A stretch of DNA of 64,000 bases from Lingula anatina (lineage: Eukaryota; Brachiopoda; Lingulata; Lingulida; Lingulidae). The translations under genes and the position numbers were made by a program. The notes under the pieces are model-generated. The model was not told where the DNA came from. It searched no databases and worked only from the letters and a program-made list of their open reading frames with translations. Of the stretch, positions 47,741-57,700 are shown in pieces. Each line of letters opens with the position of its first letter. Position 1 is the first letter of the stretch. The stretch is from NCBI RefSeq assembly GCF_001039355.2, contig NW_019775180.1, positions 912,072 through 976,071 of the forward strand, written 5' to 3'.

Positions 47741-50700
47741 CCCAAACAGTTTACTCACGTTTCTCTATAGTTGATGACGTAGGATAAAAGTGTGCGTGGA
47801 TCACTAGGCTTGAAGTTATCAAATGCTATGACAGCTGCCACAGTTGCTGTTTTAACTAACTCAATAGCCATACGCTGGACAGAGCCTAGGTAAGTTTGCA
47901 ATTAATAAGGCACAGCATTATCCACTGATCATGCTAGCGATGACATTGCACAGAATAGGGAATATGTCAATTTTAATGCAATATTATGTTAATATAATGT
48001 TTAACTGAATTATCAATCCAATTCCTCATTATATAATAATATTAATCTAAAAAATAAATACATAAGAACATTTTAATGCAAGTATCAGAAAAAAGCATCA
48101 TGAATTAAAATATCCCTGGATATCAAGTGATCATTACTTTTTTGCTACTTACATGTAGCCTGATCTCCATTAGAACTTAACGAAATGTCCACCTCATCCA
48201 TGGAGACATTGGTGCCAAATGTGATGGAATCCTTCAACTCATTGATCTTACTTAGACACAGCCGTCTGTTGAAGTGGAAGAACATTTTTCCTTTGTCCAC
48301 AGTCAATTTTGGATGAAGAGTTGTATTCCATATTTCACGGAGGTTCTGGTTGTCCAGAATGTAGAGGGCATACCTACACATAATGAACAGACTGGTTAGA
48401 GCAAATTAAGGGGAATGAGTTCAATCTAACATGACAAAATATGAATCATAACAAGACAAAAAGGTTTGTACACTTACAATATTTTAAAAAACTTACTTAT
48501 CATTCTTTAGTGTGTTTCCTCTTATTCTTTTCAAGCTTCTCAGAATATCAAGAGAGTACAAGGCATAGGAATGGGAAACCTGCAGTGATCCTGTTATTTC
48601 CTCTATCATCCCTAGGCCCTCTTCCAAATATGTGGCTATATTTTCTGTAAACAGAAAATCTCTTTTAAGCATAACAGACTAATTTCACCATATCACGGAT
48701 TTGATTGGACTATTGTATTCAAGATTGTTTTTTTTAGAAATTGCAGGCAGTATATCTAATTTATTACAATATATGTATTCAGGATTTTCCTTAGAAAATG
48801 CAGACAGTATATCTAATTTATTATTTTTTTTTAATATCTCTATTTGTGACATCATAAGAGGTTTTTAGGACTACTCTCTGCTATATTCTTTCCACAATGT
48901 CATTGATTTTCTTTTTACAATATTTCTTTAACAAGTTGGAGTTTCAAGCACTTACTTCCACCCATGACATTTAAAGTGAGATCTCCATTTATAATAGTAC
49001 ATCCTTTAAGTCTCTCAGCATCTGACACACTGTTCACTCCAGCCTGTGTACATTCTGAAATAGCATAAAGTAATTTTCATTATTCTTTCAGCAAATACAT
49101 ATGATAGTCATAACTAATTTGAATTCCTATACTTTTTGTCAACTATGGTGCCAAAGCAAAGGATTTTAAGTTCTGGGGTTTCACAAGATCAAACAGTTAA
49201 ATTAATACTGCTTAAGTATGTTCTCATCAGTTGTTTGACCAAGGTTTTGACTAAGAGCCATGATTAATCATTTATTAGTACAGTTTGTTTTTATTATAAA
49301 TCTCATCACCTCTGATAACAACACCACAAAAATTGGAAAGAATTCTCTTACCTTTAGGACACTTCCCTGGACACTGTATACACCTGTAGGGATCCTGCGG
49401 GTCGGTTATAAAACCAACAGGACATTCACGTATGCATTTCCCATCATGCATTTTCCAATTTATTTTACGTATACCGTAACGGTCTCCAAAGCTCTTACAC
49501 TCATATATATTGATGCACCGCCTGCCTTCATACTGAAATGAGATGAATAAGTAACATGAAAATTCTCTTGGTGATTTTCAATATATTGCCCTGAACTTAG
49601 TATTAGGTAATCCTTCAATGTTTACTAGAGGAGCAGAACAAAACAAAGATCCTAATCTTTAAAGTGATTCATCAGTAACTGAGAGGGGATATACAAGCTG
49701 AAATGGCCTTAACATTTTCCTTGGCAATCACCAAATTTGACTTGCATTATTAATGACTCAGCAAAAATTGTACTAGAAAATGTTTAATAAACAAGGCAGC
49801 AAAGCTGTCAAATGTACAGACAAAAAGCAGAAAATAATAATTCACAAAATAGAATACTGTCAATTCTGATGCAATAATACATTATACTTAACTGCAAAGT
49901 CAACTTCAAATTTTAATTATGCACAACAGGTAATACCGATGAAAGTAAAGCATAAGGTTTCAGGCCCATGAGAGTTAAAGTACACACTTAGAAAATGCCA
50001 GATTGAGAAAAATGAAAATTTTACAAAAAAAATTGCATTAAACCAATAAAAATGATAATCCAATAGAGCTGGTTTTCTTATTTGATCTGTATGTCAAGAA
50101 GAGTAAGTGACATGATTTTTCTTTAATGGTCACTATGAAGGCAGTGCCTAAATTGGGATTTCTTCAAATTTGATGCAATATTACATAATGCATAACAGCA
50201 TAATGGCCATCAATTATTAATAATAAACACTTATTTACAAGAAAAGGTATAACTTCACCAAAAATTAACCGATCAAGCTTATTTTCGAACTCAATCCGTA
50301 TTTCAGTAAGACTGATAACTCATGTGAATTTCAAGACAATTGGCCAATCAATTTTCCTTGAAATGTGTTATCGGTGCTGCATACATGCTGAAAAAATTAA
50401 AAAATAGCATAACTTCCATAAAAATGGCCCGATCACGCTGATTTTTGAACTTGACCTGCGTATTATGAATACTCATCAGTTCTGTTTCAAGCCAAAAGGT
50501 AAAACGGTTTTTCACTTATCGTGTTATCGGTGAAAGTGCATGGCGACGACGACGATGACGACAGACGCAGGTGACACCTATATGACATGTTTAAAGCACT
50601 TTCCTGTCAAAAGACAATAGGTCGCGCCATGCTTTATTTTGTGTAAAGTCACGTCATCCACGCACCAGTGCACAGGGTTAATTACTCGTGCTTTAAGCCA

Positions 50701-51666
50701 GATAAAACCTTCGCCTCGCCAATTATCTGCTCAATTTCGTGTAAAGCTCAGCGCCTTGTACTTTATCTATACCATAAAAACATGTACTGACGAACAGAGG
50801 CACACTTTAAGAAGTCACGGCTCACTGGACTGCACTGGACTGGTATTACAATGGCACCAATTTAAAATGATTTACCTCTAGTAAGCCTTGGCCACATTTG
50901 GCTACACAGGTGCCTCTTATGTTGACATGTTTGCATGCAGCACACTGGTGAAGAGCGCTACCATTGCAGGTCCCCAGGCACTCCCGATGACAACACTTGG
51001 GTTGGTTGGAGCCGGGTGGGTAGTAACAGGCATCACGGCAATTATCTGGGCAGACTAAAAGAAAAAATAATTACTGTTTAGTCAAGAAATCTGAAACCAG
51101 ATTGTGTTAAAAGAAAAATTCAGATATTGAGTTTATGTTTATGCCTTGTATGGGGAAAAATAACTGTTTTTTTTTCTTCCTTTCTTCCATACTGCATTAA
51201 AATGCAAAATAAACACATTAGATTTTTAGGGCCAGAATATGCAATAATGCCAAATGATACTTAAAAACTCCTTCTAAAACTCTTACTTGCTTTTTTCTCA
51301 TTCTCTTGTGTTTTCTAAAATTGCTTCAAAGGCAAAAGAAAACAATACCATGTTTTCCAGTCAATCCCATCATCTCAGTATGTAGAAATTCAAGTCTTTT
51401 GTGTTTTCTCTACTGATTAAATTTGGGTGAAGGCTTAATAAAAAAGAAATCTGAGAAATGATTTACTGTTTCAAAAAATGTGCTGCCTTATTGCCTTGGA
51501 AGTATGATAAATTATCCCACCAGCACCGTGGTTTCTGTTTTAACAAGTTGTATCAATCTTATTGTGCATTCCTGCTAAAAATGTGAGGAATATTATGGAT
51601 TGCTTGTTGACAACTGTAGTTTGCTTTCTGCTTTTACTGCTGTTGGCTGTAGCAGAAGAATATGCT

Positions 51667-51701
<35 letters not shown>

Positions 51702-54700
51702 ATTTGATAACCCCATTGGCTAACTGAGAAAAGTTGTAAACATATAACCGTGGGCTATACAGGGTGTAGTTTATAAGTTAAAAGAAAAAAAGGATGCTGT
51801 CCTTAAGGGATTCATTTTCCAACAAACTACCTTGAAATGCTTACATCAAAATAATTGTAATGATTTAAATTAAATCCTCTTTATGCTACCAAAAATTTGA
51901 CATTTCATTAAAAAAAGAAAAAAGAGAAATGAATGTTTCAATTAACGCTACTTTAGTCCTTCCTGCTACACTTTTAAGAATGCCCTTCCTTCGCATAACA
52001 TTCAACAAGACATGCGTATGCATACTAATAACATACCCTTTGCTTTTATATAACAGAAATATTCTGATCAGGAAATATTGTGGCTGTTATTCCTTCTCCA
52101 ACATTACATAAAGACAATATTATTACATTGTTTTTATGTAACAAGTCATGGCACACACACATGCGCACACATGCAATGATAATGTGCAGTTCACACCCAC
52201 AACATTCAGAGATCAATAACACTTCACCTATTAAGCCCTTGTTTGCATTACCCTTAACATATTTCTACCTTGACCTACAATGCATTCACAAGACTTAATA
52301 TTCTGTCTGTTTTCAGAAAAACAAGTCACTGCTGACATCTGGTGGCCAAATTAATATGCCTGCAGCAATCATGAATCGATATACTATTTCATCTACCTTG
52401 ATTTTCTAAATCAGGTGTTCATTGAAATTAAGTGACAATCCATTCAATAAATTTAACTACAACTCTTTGTTTAGTAAATCAAGTTAACAAACATTAATAT
52501 CATATGGTTAAACTCAATGATGCCAAACCTTAGATTATATAACTGATGACATTTTGATGTTTGTGACAGGTATGACAAACAGCCGTATACATCTTCTTAC
52601 CTGCTCACTACTACAGAATGCACTAGATATTAGTGTTCATCTTGAAGGTTCTCTTTGTTACCAAACTCATTATCCAGTAAATATTCAAAAGTAAATAAAT
52701 TACAAACAAAAATGACTATTCACAGACCACATCTTTTGTAGAGTTAATATTTTTTTTAACATCAAGAAATAACCTAGGGCACTTACAGGTAATTGTTTTC
52801 AACTCATTACTCATCCAAAACTGCTGTAAATTTTGTGTTTAATTTCCCTACTCAATTATCATCTACCAGTTAATTAAAAAGTCCCAAATGAAACATTTAC
52901 TGCCAAAGGCAAATACTCAGTAATAGGCAATCCAAGGATCAAAATAATTGTGCTTTCATGTGTGAGCATAAAAAATGTTGCTGTATGTCAGAGGGACAAT
53001 GTGTTAGTTTTTGCCCCAAAAAAGGAAAAAATTCCTGACATCCAAATGTTTTAAGTACTAACTGAGCATCGTTCTATAATTTTTTTTTCTATTTTTATTT
53101 TAAAGATAACATTTTTCTCCACTTGGCTTAATTCAAATGAACAGACACATGCACCAAATCTAATTTTGGGCAGGGTGATCATTTCAGAAGGGAGCCTCCC
53201 GAGTGTCTTTGGACAGTAACAGTGGCTACATTACATGGAAATGGGGATATATATAAGGCAATGACAATGTGAAATGGTGCCCCTTTAACACATATGATAC
53301 CCATGCCTCATAAGCGATAATTGCCATTTGCTATCACGAGCTTTAGATGTGGGAGCACGACTGCCCAAATTTACAACTTGAACCATGAATTAAGTGCCTG
53401 AATGTAAAATAAGTAGCTACGAGCACAGTATCAGAGTGCACAAAAGATTTGACCAGCTTACATCCGAGTCTCTGATTGTACACTTAAAGGGGTTCTTTTC
53501 CTCAACCCAGGACTATTTTCAATATGGTGGAAGACAGCGATTTAGACCTGTCAGAGATTCCTTGTCAAAAAAGAGTGATGTTTTCTCCTTTTTCTACTTC
53601 TTTGACAAAAGAGAAAGGAGTCTTGCCACCTATTCATTATGATACATAAAAAGTCTCAAAACAAAGAAAAAACTAGTTTCAGACCTGTTCGACTTAGGGA
53701 CATATCCCAATCTCCCTATTCAGACTAAAGATCTCCTGATCTATTACCAATCTATCTTTCCTTTCGTTAAAATGTGCAATGTTTCTAAGACCTGATTCTG
53801 AAAATGCAAGCTATTTACTAATACCATATCAGAGACCTTTTTCATAAAAAAAATTTAAGTTGAAAGATTTTTGTCTTTAAGTTAATATGTGAAATAAGAT
53901 CCAGATGACAAAAAGATTACTAGTAATTAAAATGAACCCGTGAATGATAGCACAAGTTCCTTAACTATCTCATCTAAAAGTGTCCAGTCTCACATTTAGG
54001 TAAAGCATCTGCCATTAAAGGAATGAATGCCACTTGCATCAAAACATACCAAATGTTTCACCACTCTTTTCTCCATGTCAACAAGCTAACTCATGGCATG
54101 TACTAAAAAACCCAAGCTTAATGGGAAAAAAAAAAAAAGGAAATTAATTAGTTATCTGAAAAATGGCACATCTGAGTACAACATTATGTCCAGAGAGGTG
54201 CGGCCACCTCGAGCGTATACACCAAAAATTTATTTTCAACTAAAAAATTTGAAAGAAATACAAGGGTATATCACTTTAAGATTTTGATCACTTCTGATCA
54301 AAATAAGACTTATATGATGCAAATTTAGAAAATATTATCTAATTTTAGCTAATTTTTTTTCCAATTAACAAATATTCTTAGAAATACTGTTTCATAGCTG
54401 TTTTATTTTTTTCAAAGGTCTGATGTTACTTTAGTAGTTATTATGTGATAGGGTTCTGGAATAAATATTATGTGACATTGTCTACAGCAACAGTTACAAT
54501 AAAGGGGTTACTAATAGAAAGTACTGGGGTGGGTTTCACAAAGGATTTAGCATGAAAATTGGTCTAAACTTTTAGACCAAAATTTTAGCCTACTTTGACT
54601 AAAGATAAATCAGTAGTAGGCCAATAAATGAAACACTGCAACAGTTTATAACAAATAAAAAAATCATTCCCATGGTCCCTCATGTACCAATGATAACAGT

Positions 54701-57700
54701 TAACATGAATGAATTCTGCACTCTGGAAATAGATCCTGACAGGAGTGTCCCTTGTTAAGTTCCAGGAAATTGGTACTATCTTCAGCAGGATGTCCATTGA
54801 AATGGTAATCTATCTACAAGAAAAGAGCCGAGTGCTTGCTAATCATTTTATCAAGTTTTATTGTTTTAGCTAGGTGATGAGACTACCTTTAAGCCCCCGC
54901 AATTTTCCATCAAACTATCATTATGACATTTTATGAAAGTAAAAAGGAACAAGTTAAAATTATTAATTATATTTCATAATGCTACTAGTTAGTTGAAGAC
55001 ATTGTGTGCGAGTAAAATAATTGATGAGTGATTTTGATATTAATAAAACACATTTTTTATATAAAAAAACAAGACAGCTTCAAGCCTTGGGAGTGAAAAG
55101 TATCTTTCAGAAATCCATGGAGATACCTTATTTTATAGTCTATGATTACTTATTTCAGTTTAAGTGCCCCTTAAATCATAGGCAAGGCCATTAAAAACCT
55201 TGTTTACTCCACAGGAATAGTTGTAAATTTTTATCAAAACTATCCCTTAGCTAAAACAAATGGTGAAATAATATATAACAAAGTACCCTACATATTGGGT
55301 TTACCTTGATGTGGAACTATTAAACATAGCCTAATCTAAATGAATCTAAGCTTATTGGTACATTACCAAATAACCACATAGCACCTGCAAAATAACAGAC
55401 ATAGTTTCCAGCAAATTTTTGAAGATTTATTATGAACTAGATCAGTTCCCACATGGAAAAATTTAACTTTGTTGATTTTTTTCTGATAACAACGCTAACT
55501 TATCTGGATGGGTATCTTGTGTTTCATAAAAAATACATTCAAGAAATATTATTTACAAAAATAAGGTCAGAATCTTTTTGTCAGTAAGATATTAAATCAT
55601 CATAAATGTTTAAATCTGATATAAATTGAAAATCTTCACCTACTTTTTTGACAATCTCTCTTGGTCCAACAGTGCTTCACAACTTTTCCATCATTCTCTT
55701 CTGTAGGACACCGGCCAGGGCAGTCAGCTTCTGCTGGACAATTGTCGCTAGTTGGATTATTTCTGAAGTGGTGAATTCCATTTGGGGCTATTTTGTTCCA
55801 GTCTACAGTCTTTAAAAAACAAAGCTTTGGATTGTCTTCAAAACGTACTGCACCTCTGGTGATGGTAGTTAGACTAACAAGCCCTACCTCTTCCAGTCCA
55901 AACATTTCATATCCAACCAGAGCATAGTCAAAAAATAATTTCTTCCCACGGATGACAGTTAAATTTGGAAAAATATTTCTTAATGTCCTCATTCCATTCA
56001 CTCTGTAGAGTAATACATAGTCTGTCACTTCTACTAGCTTTGGAAAATGCAACTTTTCGAAATCTTCTGGATTTCCATCAATCAGTAAAATCTGCAAGTA
56101 TCCCTCTATGACTGTACAGTTTTCTAGACTCTTTTGGAACATGGACACATTGTTGCGAATATCAACACTCTTGCAGACTGAAAAAAAGTGGAAAAAGGAT
56201 ATATATATTTTTCTTAAAATAATTTTAATAAAAAATTGAATATCATTCGAAACAGCTTTATCATATCATGAGACACAGCAGAGTTTCATATTTTAATTTT
56301 TATTTCTAAAAAGATGATTAATTTATTTTATCTACCATTATTATTAATATTATTATTATTATTATTATTCTTTTTTTTTTTGCCAACAATGTTCTTTACA
56401 TGTATACCAAGATACAAAACATACATGAGTAATGGAACACTGGCAACATGGCAAACAAACAACAAAACAATTGCCTTGTAATGGTTACTTTACTTTTCAG
56501 GTGGTTACCAAACACTACGAAGCTATCAAGTAATACTAAGGTGCCATTAAAAAATTTTCACCTGAGAGTTAAGTTGCCATTTGGAGCCCATGACTTTAAT
56601 GCAACTAATTTCAGTTTTACTTGATTGCAAAAGGAAAACAATGATTCAAATTACTTAAAAATAACACCCATTAATTCTTACTAGCAAACAAGCCTCTAAG
56701 GAAGCAGTGTTGTGGCTACATAAAGATGCATCAGTGGGTCCTCTGAGCACCAGTTATCTACATTTTATATGGAAATGGGGAAATATGGAACACATAAACA
56801 CACACTGAAAAGATTTTCAAAAATATGTCCAGAACTGAATAACATTTAACAAATCTTTAATGAGCTGCTTCCTATGTGACCAAATGAATATCTGTGATGC
56901 TGAAGCATTGTTTACAGTACAGAAATGAGAAAGAAACCCCTTTTTTCCAGTCAAGGCCAATGCTATGACCCATATTTCTGTGACATGATTATTAACAGAT
57001 AAACCAAAAACTGTTATCTATGAAAGTTACAAACATGTGAAATCTGATCAAATATTTCCAATCTATCCCTTTTGTAAACAGCCCTACACATGTGGATATA
57101 TAATCAATTCCAGTGCTCATTATTGATCACAATGCAACAGACAGGTTTCAATATTAAAAACATGGTACAGGTGGAAAAGAGTTTCCGTGGTCTTGAGAAT
57201 CTATAATGCTGTGAACCTTATCAGAAGAATAAAAAGATTCAAGAACATAGCAGACCTTGGTATACCGAGCAAACTTAACAGGAGAAAAAAAAAAAAAAAA
57301 ACTGAACCACCAGAGGTAACCTGTGGAGAATCCATGTAAGGACTATTTCATTCCACAATGTTATGACTTTTATGGAGAAGGCAGAATGATTAACTCAGAT
57401 ATTCATTATTGTATAATATGCCAACCGTAACTGATAACACTAGAGGTAATCCCCTTACACTACACGTGAAATAGGATATTCATTGTCCATTATTAAAGAA
57501 TGAGATCAAATTTTGTGAATCTAAAAATGTATATTGAATATTACTGTTACATGCACTTCAGTAAAAATTGTCATCTCTAAGCAGAATGATGATAAAAAAG
57601 GCCTTTGAGACCACCAAATACCACTTATTAATAGGCATAGGGAAGGGATGGGTGGGTGGGTCAAAATACCAGACATCTATATCAGAGTTTTGACCATAAC

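Larger units (their letters stand above)
51055..55643 (-). other. INSR: Receptor intron 2, no gene seen
   Basis: The largest receptor intron (4.6 kb). It carries a poly(A) tract and a partial MITE terminal repeat near 54820. No exon with matching phase is needed or seen between exons 2 and 3. Confidence 0.8.

Noticed and set aside
50876-51054. Receptor as a pseudogene because of the many short open frames
   Set aside because: All 24 exons join in one uninterrupted 1518-codon frame with consensus splice sites and intact catalytic residues.
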